Positions 46,686-55,147 of a stretch of DNA of 64,000 bases are shown here, piece by piece. The stretch is taken from contig NZ_CP110008.1 in assembly GCF_025947285.1 (NCBI RefSeq), forward strand, positions 744,001 to 808,000, given 5' to 3'. The position numbers were made by a program, and so were the translations under genes. Each line of letters begins with the position of its first letter. Position 1 is the stretch's first letter. Origin of the DNA: Flavobacterium sp. N2820. Its GTDB lineage: Bacteria > Bacteroidota > Bacteroidia > Flavobacteriales > Flavobacteriaceae. The notes below the pieces were generated by a model. It searched no databases and had not been told where the DNA came from. It worked only from the letters and a program-made list of their open reading frames with translations.

Positions 46686-47243
46686 TTATTTTTTTGGAAC
46701 ATAACTTAGTTCTGGAATTTTTCCAATTACACCAATAAAATATGATTCTAAAAATGTAATGTCTTCTTCAATATTTCCTGTAGGATAAAAGGGTTTATTG
46801 TAAACCACTTCTTTTTTACCATAATCAAAAGCAACGGGAATAATTGGAACATTAGCTTTTAATGCCATATAATAGAAGCCTGTTTTCCATTCGAATACTT
46901 TTTTTCTTGTTCCTTCTGGGGCAATTGCTAATCTGAAAGTTTCTTTTTCTTTGAATATTTTTGCGATTGTATCTACTTTATTTTCATTCTTTTGACGATT
47001 TAATGGTGTTCCTCCTGTCCATGAAAAAAAATAATTAAACGGAAATACAAATAGCTCTTTCTTAGCTACATAATTTATTTCTATATCAAGAATTCCTCTT
47101 GAGAAAATCCCAAGAAAAAAATCCCACCAACTGGTATGTGGAACAGCAATTAATACACATTTTTTTATATCTGGAGCAATAGTCCCAACTACTTTCCAAC
47201 CAAAAATTTTACAGAAAATAAATTTGTAAATAATTTGTTTCAT
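46686..47243 (-). CDS. 1-acyl-glycerol-3-phosphate acyltransferase-like protein (PlsC family)
   Basis: A 185-aa short member of the PlsC/LPLAT family that acylates glycerolipids or lysophospholipids at the membrane. The catalytic HxxxxD motif appears as VPHTSWWDFFLG, the substrate-binding block is APEGTRKKVFEWKTGFYYMA, and IPVAFDYGKKEV follows. Compared with the roughly 240-aa PlsC it lacks the long N-terminal region. The exact acceptor is not determined. It is divergent from the methyltransferase gene 55 nt away. Confidence 0.82.
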   Translation of the reverse strand: MKQIIYKFIFCKIFGWKVVGTIAPDIKKCVLIAVPHTSWWDFFLGIFSRGILDIEINYVAKKELFVFPFNYFFSWTGGTPLNRQKNENKVDTIAKIFKEKETFRLAIAPEGTRKKVFEWKTGFYYMALKANVPIIPVAFDYGKKEVVYNKPFYPTGNIEEDITFLESYFIGVIGKIPELSYVPKK

Positions 47244-47298
47244 TTGATTTAATTTGACACAAAAATAAAATTATATTTACGATTACAAACAAAAGCAA

Positions 47299-47973
47299 AT
47301 GATAAAGCGATTATTAAGCTATATTTTACCTGTAAAGATTTACCAAAAAAAATCAGAATTCAGTAAAAACCTAGAAGTTACTTGGAATAATGGGTATTTG
47401 GTTTTAGATTCTGAAAATACTAATTATTCCTTTGGTAGTCTTCAGCGTGTTCTTAAAAAAGGTTTAAAATATATTGGTTATGACCGAATTAATACATTTG
47501 AAAATATTTTAATTCTTGGAGTTGCTGGTGGAAGTATAATTGAAACCTTGAAAAATGAAGTTAAGTTTGAAGGTAAAATAACAGGGGTAGAAATAGATCG
47601 AACCGTTGTTGAAATCGCTAATAATTACTTTGGTTTAAACCAATATAAAAATGTTAAAATTGTAATTGATGATGCCTTTGAATTTGTTTTAAAAACCAAA
47701 GAAAGATATGATTTAATTGTAATTGATATTTTTCAAGATACTATAATGCCTAACTTTTTATTTGAAGATTATTTTATCAACAGAGTTAATTTTTTACTTA
47801 ATGTAAATGGTTTTATCTTGTTTAACACTATGGTATTAGATTATCAAGATAGAAGAAGAAATGCTTTGTATAAAAGTAAATTTAACAACAATTTTTCGGT
47901 AAGATTATATCCAAAAATTGAAGTGCACAATGAATTATTTACCATTAAAAAATTAGCTGATGAACATTCTTAA
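47299..47973 (+). CDS. Spermidine-synthase-like SAM-dependent methyltransferase-fold protein
   Basis: 224 aa with a Rossmann fold. The nucleotide-binding glycine loop is ILILGVAGGSIIETL, followed by TGVEIDRTVVEIANNYFGL (acidic ribose-binding end of strand 2), VIDDAFEFVLKTKERYDLIV and DIFQDTIMPNFLFEDYF. The layout matches spermidine-synthase-like proteins, but the aminopropyl-transfer signature (DSTDPxGP) is absent, so spermidine synthase activity is doubtful. Its 3' end overlaps the potassium channel gene by 14 nt, implying coupled translation. Confidence 0.75.
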   Translation: MIKRLLSYILPVKIYQKKSEFSKNLEVTWNNGYLVLDSENTNYSFGSLQRVLKKGLKYIGYDRINTFENILILGVAGGSIIETLKNEVKFEGKITGVEIDRTVVEIANNYFGLNQYKNVKIVIDDAFEFVLKTKERYDLIVIDIFQDTIMPNFLFEDYFINRVNFLLNVNGFILFNTMVLDYQDRRRNALYKSKFNNNFSVRLYPKIEVHNELFTIKKLADEHS

Positions 47974-48664
47974 AAAATTATTAGTTGGTAAAGTAAATAA
48001 AAATTATGCTCCAAAATTAAATCCTATTCAAAAGCGAATTTTGAATATTAAATCTATTTGGAACAACGATCATCAAGATGATAATGGAATTGAAAAAATT
48101 GTTCGTTTACTTCTTTCCTCTTCCCAATTGATGTTTCCTGGAATATATATCAAATATTATGCTTGTAAAATCGGTCACGAATACCAAGATTTGGCTTTAG
48201 ATTTGTATGTTTTGGCTAAAGTAATTTTTCCTTTTTTAATTTTGATAAATGGTTGGCAAAATAATGAATATGTAATTTGGGGATTAATTTTTGTTTTATT
48301 AGAAACGGTATTATATATACCAACATTAATTTTTGCATCCGATTTGTTTTCAAGACCTCGATCATACAAACGTTCGATGTTATTGTTGTTTTTGAATTAT
48401 ATAGAAATTGTGGTATCGTTTGCAGTTTTATATACTTTAGGAAATAATATGAATAAACCTTTTGAACATTGGTTTGATTCGGTTTATTTTAGTTTAATAA
48501 GTTCAAATTCAATTGGATATGGAGATTATTATCCAGTTACAACTTTTGGAAAAGTGTTAGTAAGTCTTCAAGCTTTGTTCTTTTTATCATTTGTGATTTT
48601 ATTTTTAAATTTTTTCTCAACAAAAGTAAAAAGCAAAGGGTATTTTGATGATGAACCAATTTAA
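47960..48664 (+). CDS. Two-pore-domain-like potassium channel family protein
   Basis: A 234-aa inner-membrane channel subunit. The selectivity filter is [16 protein letters not shown], containing GYGD, between a pore helix (SVYFSLISS) and a final membrane helix ([21 protein letters not shown]). Three further hydrophobic segments precede the pore (about 75-95, 100-125 and 135-160). The cytoplasmic N-terminus is basic ([16 protein letters not shown]). No RCK/TrkA ligand domain is attached; the overlapping methyltransferase-fold gene could provide a soluble partner (inference). Confidence 0.82.
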   Translation: MNILKKLLVGKVNKNYAPKLNPIQKRILNIKSIWNNDHQDDNGIEKIVRLLLSSSQLMFPGIYIKYYACKIGHEYQDLALDLYVLAKVIFPFLILINGWQNNEYVIWGLIFVLLETVLYIPTLIFASDLFSRPRSYKRSMLLLFLNYIEIVVSFAVLYTLGNNMNKPFEHWFDSVYFSLISSNSIGYGDYYPVTTFGKVLVSLQALFFLSFVILFLNFFSTKVKSKGYFDDEPI

Positions 48665-49389
48665 GACAATAACTTACGTGCTTTTTCTAAATCTTCTACA
48701 GTGTCAATTCCGATACTTCCGTGAGAAGTTTCAACCATTTTGATGCGTTTTCCGTATTCCAAATAACGAAGTTGCTCTAATTTCTCTGAAGCTTCTAATG
48801 ATAACATGGGTAAACGGTAAAAATCCATCAACGCGTCTTTTCTAAAAGCATAAATTCCGATGTGTTTCATGTAGCGAACACCAGCATTTTCCTCTCGTGG
48901 AAACGGAATTACTGAACGTGAAAAGTACAAAGCAAAACGTTGTTGATCTGTAATTACTTTTACATTATTAGGATTGTTAATTTCTTCTTTATCAGTAATT
49001 TGAAACATTAATGATCCTAAGTCAACTTTTTTATTGCTATCGTTTTTAAAAACTTCGATTAATTCTTCAAGCGGTTTTTTATTGATAAAAGGTTCATCGC
49101 CTTGCACATTAATTACGATGTCAACGTTCATATTTTCAACTGCTTCCGCAATTCGGTCACTACCACTTTCATGTTCTTTAACTGACATGATAGCTTTGCC
49201 TCCATTCGATATAATTTCATTGAAAATCAAATCAGAATCGGTTACCACAAAAACATCATCAAAAAGATTGGTGTTTTTTGCCGCTTCATATGTGCGAAGA
49301 ATTACCGTTTTGCCGCACAAATCTTGCATTAATTTTGCAGGAAAACGAGTGGATGCATAACGAGCAGGAATTACAGCGATGATTTTCAT
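48661..49389 (-). CDS. kdsB: 3-deoxy-manno-octulosonate cytidylyltransferase
   Basis: A 242-aa enzyme that activates Kdo with CTP for lipopolysaccharide inner core synthesis. It has the CTP-binding [16 protein letters not shown] at the N-terminus, VTDSDLIF, and the magnesium/substrate motif [11 protein letters not shown], followed by [13 protein letters not shown] and a C-terminal [15 protein letters not shown]. Lipid A synthesis is also represented by lpxD at the start of the window. Its stop overlaps the convergent channel gene by 4 nt. Confidence 0.94.
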   Translation of the reverse strand: MKIIAVIPARYASTRFPAKLMQDLCGKTVILRTYEAAKNTNLFDDVFVVTDSDLIFNEIISNGGKAIMSVKEHESGSDRIAEAVENMNVDIVINVQGDEPFINKKPLEELIEVFKNDSNKKVDLGSLMFQITDKEEINNPNNVKVITDQQRFALYFSRSVIPFPREENAGVRYMKHIGIYAFRKDALMDFYRLPMLSLEASEKLEQLRYLEYGKRIKMVETSHGSIGIDTVEDLEKARKLLS

Positions 49390-49492
49390 GTTTATATAAA
49401 GCGCTAAAAAGCAAAATTTTATTAATTAATTTAACTCAAAGAAATACAGTCAATAGGTTCTAATAACATTTCTTCATTAATTTACAAAGATA

Positions 49493-50917
49493 CTAATTTT
49501 CAAAATATTCGTCTTTAAATCCTATTAAATATAGTTTTTCTTCTGCTCTTGTAATGGCAGTGTACAACCATCGCACATAATCAATGTCAATTCCGTTAGG
49601 CAAATAAGGTTGTTCTACAAAAACGGTTTTCCATTGACCTCCTTGCGATTTATGACATGTAATTGCATATGAAAATTTAACCTGTAAAGCATTGAAATAC
49701 TCATTTTCTTTTACTTTTTGCAGTTTTTTATATTGCTGACGTTCGTCTTCATAATCCAATAAAACTTCTTGATACAATTTATTCGATTCTTCATAAGTTA
49801 ACGAAGGTGATTCACTCATAATCGTATCTAACATTATAATCGTATCAAAAGCTGCTTGATTAGGGTAATCTACCATTCTAACTTTTACAGTTGCAAATTT
49901 GAAGCCATATAGTTCTTGAATTTTTCTAATTTCTAAAATTTCAACAATATCACCATTAGCAATAAAACCGGCTTCCGATTCTTCTTTTAACCAGAAATAA
50001 TTATTTTTTACGACCATTAAATAATCACCTGTTGAAATTTCACTTTCTTTGGATAAAATCGAAGTTCTAATTTGCTGATTGTATTGATTGGCTCTTTTAT
50101 TTGAACGCACGATAAAAACGGTGTCTTCTATTCCATAATTGTCATAAGCACCATGAATGGCATCCTGAATTTCATAACCATCTTGCAAACGAATAATATC
50201 TTTAAATCCTTTTAATTTAAATTGAAACGTGTCAATAAAATGAGAATTTAATAACTCGCGTAATTGCGTAGCATTGTATAAAATTCCAGAATTTTCAGAT
50301 TGACGCATAACTTCATCAAATTCGATATGATGCACGTTTTTTTGATAATGTAAAGAAAGTGAATCAATATCTAAAGCCGGACTTAAGGTCATATTAACAG
50401 GCGGCAACTGCGCTGTATCTCCTATTAATAATAGTTTGCAATTTTTTCCAGCTTCTACATAAAAGAATAAGTCATCTAATAATGAACCATTTTCATATAA
50501 TTTAGAATCTTGAGAAGTGTCTGAAATCATAGAAGATTCATCAACAATAAATAAGGTGTTTTTAAATTTATTTTGTTGGAGCGTAAAACTTACTCCTCCA
50601 GTTTTATTTTTTTTTGGATAATAAATTCGCTTATGGATTGTAAATGCTGGTTTTCCGGAATAATTACTGATTACTTTTGCAGCTCTACCTGTTGGTGCTA
50701 ACAATACACACTTCATTTCTACGTTACTAATAGAATTAATTACGTTAGAAATTATGGTTGTTTTTCCTGTTCCAGCATAACCTTTTAAAACAAAAATGTC
50801 ATCTGGAGAAGAATTTAATAAAAAAACGGCAATTTTTTGAAGAAAAATATCCTGCTTTAATGTAGGCTCAAATAAAAAATTTTCTCGTAATAAATTGTAA
50901 AACAGCATGTAAGTCAT
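49493..50917 (-). CDS. RecD-like AAA ATPase / DNA helicase
   Basis: A 474-aa SF1 helicase resembling the core of RecD2. Walker A is LKGYAGTGKTTIISNV, motif Ia follows as VLLAPTGRAAKVIS, the Walker B is LFIVDESSMIS, then LIGDTAQLPPV, and at the C-terminus SYAITCHKSQGGQWKTVFVE with YTAITRAEEKLYLIG. The N-terminal segment is short, so it lacks the RecD2 N-terminal domain. Either ATG 50917 or the in-frame ATG at 50908 could be the start. It probably unwinds 5'-tailed DNA in repair; no recBC genes are nearby. Confidence 0.85.
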   Translation of the reverse strand: MTYMLFYNLLRENFLFEPTLKQDIFLQKIAVFLLNSSPDDIFVLKGYAGTGKTTIISNVINSISNVEMKCVLLAPTGRAAKVISNYSGKPAFTIHKRIYYPKKNKTGGVSFTLQQNKFKNTLFIVDESSMISDTSQDSKLYENGSLLDDLFFYVEAGKNCKLLLIGDTAQLPPVNMTLSPALDIDSLSLHYQKNVHHIEFDEVMRQSENSGILYNATQLRELLNSHFIDTFQFKLKGFKDIIRLQDGYEIQDAIHGAYDNYGIEDTVFIVRSNKRANQYNQQIRTSILSKESEISTGDYLMVVKNNYFWLKEESEAGFIANGDIVEILEIRKIQELYGFKFATVKVRMVDYPNQAAFDTIIMLDTIMSESPSLTYEESNKLYQEVLLDYEDERQQYKKLQKVKENEYFNALQVKFSYAITCHKSQGGQWKTVFVEQPYLPNGIDIDYVRWLYTAITRAEEKLYLIGFKDEYFEN

Positions 50918-50999
50918 TAAAAAAGGTTTCGCTAATATTAATTTTTCAAAGATACTGATGATTTTTACAAGAAATTCTTTTCTAAAGAAAAAAAAATTG

Positions 51000-51007
51000 T
51001 AGATTTG
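51000..51007 (+). promoter_or_regulatory. Putative -7 box of the membrane protein/DUF3822/rsmD cluster
   Basis: TAGATTTG fits TAnnTTTG 33 nt before ATG 51041. No TTG element at the expected spacing. Confidence 0.4.
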
Positions 51008-51040
51008 CGTACCTATTTAACTAAAAAATTTTAGAATCAA

Positions 51041-51802
51041 ATGTTAGAAATTGCTATTTATTTAGTCGTATTGATTGTTTTAATCCTTGTATTGGTTAAG
51101 CTAATTGATAAATTTGTCACTCCGGGAAGTAGAAAAATTGTTTCTGTAGTATTATGGGGTGTTTCTTTTTTCTTAGTATATTTAATTTATGCTTCTGTAA
51201 TGAAACCAATCAATTTTGATAAAACAAAAGAAGAAAGATTTCAAGCTGCAGTTAACAAAATGTTAGATATTAAAAAAACACAATTAGGCTACAAATCTGT
51301 TTATGGTAAATATGCAGATAGTTTTGAGGAGTTAGTTAAATTTGTGGAAACTCAAAAATTTGACATTATTTCTCGTAGAGATACCGCTGTTATTGATGCT
51401 GCTAAAAATGCTGCTTTTGGAATTACAGTTAATGCTGATGGAGTTGGAGGTTTCTTTAAGGATATCGTAATTACTGAAAAATTAGGAAGTGTTTCTGTTA
51501 AAGATTCACTATTTAAAAATTCTGATCGTTACAAAAGACTTAATGTTGTAAAAGTTGGGGACTTTGAAGTTCCTGTATCAATGAAAACTGGTTTAGTAAG
51601 TAGAAACGATATGAATATTTCAGTTTTTGAAGCTAAAATTGATAAAAATGCTTTATTAAAAGATTTAGATCAAGAAATGGTTAAAAGCGAGAATAAAGTT
51701 GAATCTATTGACGAAATTAATGGTCCTGAAGTAATTTTAGGTTCATTAGAAGAAGTTAGTCTTACAGGAAACTGGCCAAAAAAATATGGTAGTAACGAAT
51801 AA
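51041..51802 (+). CDS. Membrane protein, hypothetical (first of DUF3822-rsmD cluster)
   Basis: 253 aa. Two membrane helices at the N-terminus (about 3-22 and 33-52, LEIAIYLVVLIVLILVLVKL and IVSVVLWGVSFFLVYLIYA) precede a soluble domain of about 195 residues. The domain has FQAAVNKMLDIKKTQLGYKS, a DIISRRDTAVIDAAKNAAFG stretch, VSVKDSLFKNSDRYKRLN and SLTGNWPKKYGSNE at the end. I do not recognise the family. Its 3' end overlaps the next gene by 17 nt, so the three genes of the cluster are probably one transcript. Confidence 0.78.
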   Translation: MLEIAIYLVVLIVLILVLVKLIDKFVTPGSRKIVSVVLWGVSFFLVYLIYASVMKPINFDKTKEERFQAAVNKMLDIKKTQLGYKSVYGKYADSFEELVKFVETQKFDIISRRDTAVIDAAKNAAFGITVNADGVGGFFKDIVITEKLGSVSVKDSLFKNSDRYKRLNVVKVGDFEVPVSMKTGLVSRNDMNISVFEAKIDKNALLKDLDQEMVKSENKVESIDEINGPEVILGSLEEVSLTGNWPKKYGSNE

Positions 51803-52598
51803 CGATATAACTCAAAAAACATACAAAAAGTTGTCCATTCAGGTTTCCTTGAGTGGACTTTCTTTTTGTGTCTTTGATTTATTTACCAATAAAGTTTTAC
51901 ACACTGCTGAAATTGCATTTGAAAAAAACAAAGTAGTTGAAGAACAACTTTGGCGTTCATTTGTAGACAATACTATTTTGACAAAACCATATGATGAAAT
52001 TGTTGTTTTACACAACAACAATTTGAATGCGTTTGTGCCTACTTCATTATTTGATATTAATTTTTTAGCTTCTTATTTACAATACAATACAAAGGTTTTT
52101 GAAACTGATTTTTTTACCTATGATACAATTGTTCCATATGAAATTAACAATGTTTATGTACCGTTTGTAAATATTAATAATTTTTTATTAGATCAATATG
52201 AAAGTTTTGAATACAAAAACAGCAATTCTATTTTAGTAAAAAAGTTATTAGACATTTCAAAAAACAAAGACGAAAAACAGGTTTTTGTTCATATTCAAAA
52301 GAACACATTTGAAATAGTAGTAGTGAAAAATCAAGAATTATTGCTTTTCAATTCATTTAGCTATTCAACACCACAAGATTTTATTTATTATCTGTTATTT
52401 ACTTGCGAACAATTGCAATTGAATCCAGAAACAATTGCCGTTCAAATTTTAGGAAATTGTTCTGTTGAAGATGCAAATTATAAAATGGCCTATCAATACA
52501 TTAGAAATTGTTCTTTATTAAATGTTTCATCATTGGTTACTACTTTTGATGCGTCAGAAACTGCTATTAGAAATCACTTCACACTTTATCATTCATGA
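51786..52598 (+). CDS. DUF3822-family protein
   Basis: 270 aa. The opening KLSIQVSLSGLSFCVFDLFT followed by an actin-like ATPase-type fold prediction (beta strand/helix alternation, with FETDFFTYDTIVPYEINNVY in the middle) matches DUF3822, common in Bacteroidota next to rsmD and coaD. The fold resembles pilM/ftsA-like ATPases at low level, but nucleotide binding is not evident here. It overlaps the membrane gene by 17 nt and rsmD by 4 nt (ATGA), showing translational coupling on both sides. Confidence 0.8.
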   Translation: MVVTNNDITQKTYKKLSIQVSLSGLSFCVFDLFTNKVLHTAEIAFEKNKVVEEQLWRSFVDNTILTKPYDEIVVLHNNNLNAFVPTSLFDINFLASYLQYNTKVFETDFFTYDTIVPYEINNVYVPFVNINNFLLDQYESFEYKNSNSILVKKLLDISKNKDEKQVFVHIQKNTFEIVVVKNQELLLFNSFSYSTPQDFIYYLLFTCEQLQLNPETIAVQILGNCSVEDANYKMAYQYIRNCSLLNVSSLVTTFDASETAIRNHFTLYHS

Positions 52599-53173
52599 GA
52601 ATTATTTCTGGAAAACACAAAGGTCGTAGAATAACTGCTCCTAAAAATTTACCGGTTCGGCCTACAACCGATATGTCTAAAGAATCGTTGTTCAATATTT
52701 TGAATAACCATTTTAATTTCAATGGATTAAAGGTATTAGACCTGTTTTCAGGCACTGGAAATATCAGCTATGAATTTGCTTCGCGTGGTTCTGGTCCTAT
52801 TACTAGTGTAGATGGCGATATGGGTTGTGTAAATTTTATAAAAAAAACTGCTACCGAATTAGATTTAGATATCTCAGCAATTAAAAGTGATGTTTTTTCT
52901 TTTCTTGAAAGAAATAAAACTACTTATGACATCATTTTTGCTGATCCACCCTATAATTTAGATCAAAAAGAATTTGAAAAAGTAATTCAACTTATTTTTG
53001 ATAATGAATTATTAGACGAAGAAGGTATGTTGATTGTAGAACATTCGAAACATACAAAATTAAACCACATGTCTAATTTTTCTTTTGATAAACATTATGG
53101 AGGTTCAGTTTTTTCGTTTTACGAATTTGAAAGCGACGAAGAAGAAGATTTTGACGAAGAAGACGAAGGTTAA
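52595..53173 (+). CDS. rsmD: 16S rRNA (guanine-966-N2)-methyltransferase RsmD
   Basis: A 192-aa enzyme that methylates N2 of G966 in 16S rRNA. The protein starts MRIISGKHKGRRITAPKNLP, then RPTTDMSKESLFNIL, the SAM-binding VLDLFSGTGNISYEFASRG and the catalytic IIFADPPYNL (DPPY). The C-terminus is an acidic tail EEDFDEEDEG, unlike E. coli RsmD. ATG 52595 overlaps the DUF3822 stop as ATGA. coaD, often next in this cluster, is replaced here by rnpB on the opposite strand. Confidence 0.93.
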   Translation: MRIISGKHKGRRITAPKNLPVRPTTDMSKESLFNILNNHFNFNGLKVLDLFSGTGNISYEFASRGSGPITSVDGDMGCVNFIKKTATELDLDISAIKSDVFSFLERNKTTYDIIFADPPYNLDQKEFEKVIQLIFDNELLDEEGMLIVEHSKHTKLNHMSNFSFDKHYGGSVFSFYEFESDEEEDFDEEDEG

Positions 53174-53193
53174 AATCTTCAAAAAATAAAAAA

Positions 53194-53506
53194 GCAGACC
53201 TATAAGCCGGATTCTGTCCCCGATAAATCGGAGCCTTATCATTTATCTAGATCACGCATTACTGCGTGACTCAAGCTGTCTACCCTTCAACATCGGACGA
53301 GTCGCCCTTATTCTAATTGCTCAGAAACTGCTGATATACTTGACATTTCACCGCATAGAGTTTACCTGGTTTCACTACAGCATTACCTGTACATACTTTC
53401 TGTTGCACTTGTCCTCGCCTTTCAACGGACGGGCGTTACCCGCTATGCTACTCTTTGGTGTCCGGACTTTCCTCTCCCGATAAATCGGGAACGATAAGGC
53501 GGTCTG
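53194..53506 (-). ncRNA. rnpB: RNase P RNA
   Basis: The catalytic RNA of RNase P, which matures tRNA 5' ends. On the minus strand the 5' part has the universal GAGGAAAGTCCGGAC (P4/CR-I) and the 3' part ACAGAATCCGGCTTATAGG, the pairing P4 partner and the tRNA-acceptor-region motif, ending at GGTCTGC before a T-rich run (53180-53193) that can terminate it. The conserved AACAGAAA (CR) and GGTAAACTC elements are in the middle, and the size (about 310 nt) fits a class A RNA. TAAGTTTG on the minus strand (plus 53512-53519) is a candidate -7 box, placing the 5' end near 53506. Confidence 0.93.
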
Positions 53507-53627
53507 CGGTGCAAACTTACAATAAAATATGATGGTAATTTAACTTTTTTTCAAAGAGTTTAACGTTTTATAGGGTACTTACTCAGATTAAAAACAGTAA
53601 ATTTATATGTCCTTAATATGCAATACA

Positions 53628-53937
53628 ATGACAAATATATATAAATACGCATCCGTTTCTGTTGCATTAAAAACAATTGAGAAATGAAGGTTTTACATAT
53701 GATTTTAATCAAAACTCAGAAGAGATAATTTTACATCCCGAAAATTATATTGTGAATCAAATTTATCAATATGAAGGTAATTCAAGTCCAGACGATAGTG
53801 CAATTGTTTATGGCATTGTTTCAAAATTTGGACTAAAAGGTGTATTTGTAACTGGTTCTTCTGCTAATTCGGTGGATGATAATGCACATTTTATTTCAAA
53901 ATTAGTAATTAAAGCTAAAAATGATTCACATTTATAA
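53628..53937 (+). pseudogene. Small flavobacterial protein split by a +1 frameshift
   Basis: ATG 53628 gives MTNIYKYASVSVALKTIEK and then TGA at 53685-53687. Shifting forward one base continues as GFTYDFNQNSEE to the stop at 53937, giving about 104 aa in all. The joined sequence resembles a family common in Bacteroidota databases under the doubtful name phosphoribosylpyrophosphate synthetase (N-terminal short helix, then GFTYDFNQ, and a C-terminal VYGIVSKFGLKGVFV core). The break, GAG AAA TGA AGG, is not in a homopolymer. Either a pseudogene, an assembly error, or recoding at TGA. The TTG at 53677 is a less likely start. Confidence 0.6.
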
Positions 53938-54002
53938 TTGGTTTTATGTATAAAATTGTGAATAACTTTTACAAAGTTTCTTTTCAAATTGGAAGTTGGA
54001 AC

Positions 54003-54033
54003 TTGCTTTTTGGAATTCCTCAACCTATATTTG
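54003..54033 (+). promoter_or_regulatory. Promoter of dnaX
   Basis: TTG (54003-54005), 20-nt spacer, TATATTTG (54026-54033), both Bacteroidota elements at good spacing, 17 nt before ATG 54050. This excludes the upstream in-frame codon at 53996 as the start. Confidence 0.6.
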
Positions 54034-54049
54034 TAAATCAATAATCAGT

Positions 54050-55123
54050 ATGGAACAATTTATAGTATCTGCCAGAAAATACCGTCCGCAAACATTTAAA
54101 GATGTTGTGGGGCAGCAGGCTATTACGAATACTTTGTTGAATGCTATTGAAACCAATCACTTAGCACAAGCCTTATTATTCACGGGACCTCGTGGTGTTG
54201 GAAAAACAACTTGTGCTCGTATTTTAGCTCGAAAAATCAATCAGGAAGGTTATGATGATCCCTATGAAGATTTTTCGTTTAATGTATTTGAATTAGATGC
54301 CGCATCAAACAATGGTGTAGATGATATTAGAAGTATCATTGACCAAGTTAGAATACCACCACAAACAGGAAAATATAAGGTTTATATTATTGACGAGGTG
54401 CACATGCTTTCACAAGCTGCTTTTAATGCTTTCTTGAAAACATTAGAAGAACCGCCTAAACATGCCATTTTTATTTTAGCAACTACAGAAAAGCATAAAA
54501 TTATTCCAACGATTTTATCGCGTTGTCAAATATTTGATTTCAAAAGAATTACTGTTAAAGATGCGAAAGATCATTTAGCTGAAATTGCTAGAGAACAAGG
54601 TGTTGCTTACGAAGACGATGCTTTGCATATTATTGCTCAAAAGGCTGATGGTGCGATGCGTGATGCTTTGTCTATTTTTGACAGAGTGGTTTCATATTGT
54701 GGAAAAAACCTTACCAGACAAGCTGTTACCGAGAATTTAAACGTATTAGATTTTGAATATTACATCAGAATTACGGATTTAATTTTAGAAAATAAAATTC
54801 CTGATTTATTAATTGCTTATAATGATATTTTAGCGAAAGGTTTTGATGGACATCATTTTATTGCTGGTTTGGCATCGCATTTTAGAGATTTACTGGTGTG
54901 TAAAAATCCAGCAACTTTATCTTTGTTAGAAGCTGGCGAACAAGCTCAAGCTTTGTATGCTGCTCAATCGCATAAAGCAATGCACGATTTCTTGATAAAA
55001 GGAATTGAATTGGCAAACGAGTGCGACTTGAAATTTAAAGTCAGTCAAAATCAGCGCCTTTTAGTTGAACTTTGTTTGATGCAATTAGCCTCTATCACTT
55101 TTGATGGAGAAAAAAAAAAGTAG
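54050..55123 (+). CDS. dnaX: DNA polymerase III subunit gamma (0-frame product of dnaX)
   Basis: The clamp-loader ATPase (357 aa in this frame). It has VSARKYRPQTFKDVVGQQAI, Walker A GPRGVGKTTCARILARK, the DnaX arginine-finger region, IIDEVHMLSQAAFNAFLKTL, LATTEKHKIIPTILSRCQ (sensor 1) and LKFKVSQNQRLLVELCLMQL at the end. The cysteines of the E. coli zinc-binding module are not obvious. The frame stops at TAG 55121-55123 immediately after GAA followed by an A run (A10G). Domains I-III are complete, so this product alone can be a gamma-like subunit. The tau C-terminal region continues in the -1 frame. Confidence 0.9.
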   Translation: MEQFIVSARKYRPQTFKDVVGQQAITNTLLNAIETNHLAQALLFTGPRGVGKTTCARILARKINQEGYDDPYEDFSFNVFELDAASNNGVDDIRSIIDQVRIPPQTGKYKVYIIDEVHMLSQAAFNAFLKTLEEPPKHAIFILATTEKHKIIPTILSRCQIFDFKRITVKDAKDHLAEIAREQGVAYEDDALHIIAQKADGAMRDALSIFDRVVSYCGKNLTRQAVTENLNVLDFEYYIRITDLILENKIPDLLIAYNDILAKGFDGHHFIAGLASHFRDLLVCKNPATLSLLEAGEQAQALYAAQSHKAMHDFLIKGIELANECDLKFKVSQNQRLLVELCLMQLASITFDGEKKK

Positions 55124-55147
55124 CTAAATTTATTATTCCGGCTACTT
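55109..55147 (+). promoter_or_regulatory. Slippery A10G sequence, stop codon and hairpin in dnaX
   Basis: In the 0 frame it reads GAA AAA AAA AAG TAG. It contains the classic A-AAA-AAG heptamer used for -1 frameshifting in E. coli dnaX, directly before TAG (55121-55123). AAGTAGC (55118-55124) pairs with GCTACTT (55141-55147) across a 16-nt loop, so a 7-bp hairpin starts in the slip site. A -1 slip opens the 231-codon tau extension. Confidence 0.75.

Noticed and set aside
47299..47973. True spermidine synthase
   Set aside because: The aminopropyl-transfer signature is missing, so only a methyltransferase-fold assignment is supported.
53684..53728. ATG at 53684 as a start for the small gene after rnpB
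   Set aside because: It is in a different frame that stops after 14 codons; the family-like protein needs the frame of 53677-53937 joined to ATG 53628.
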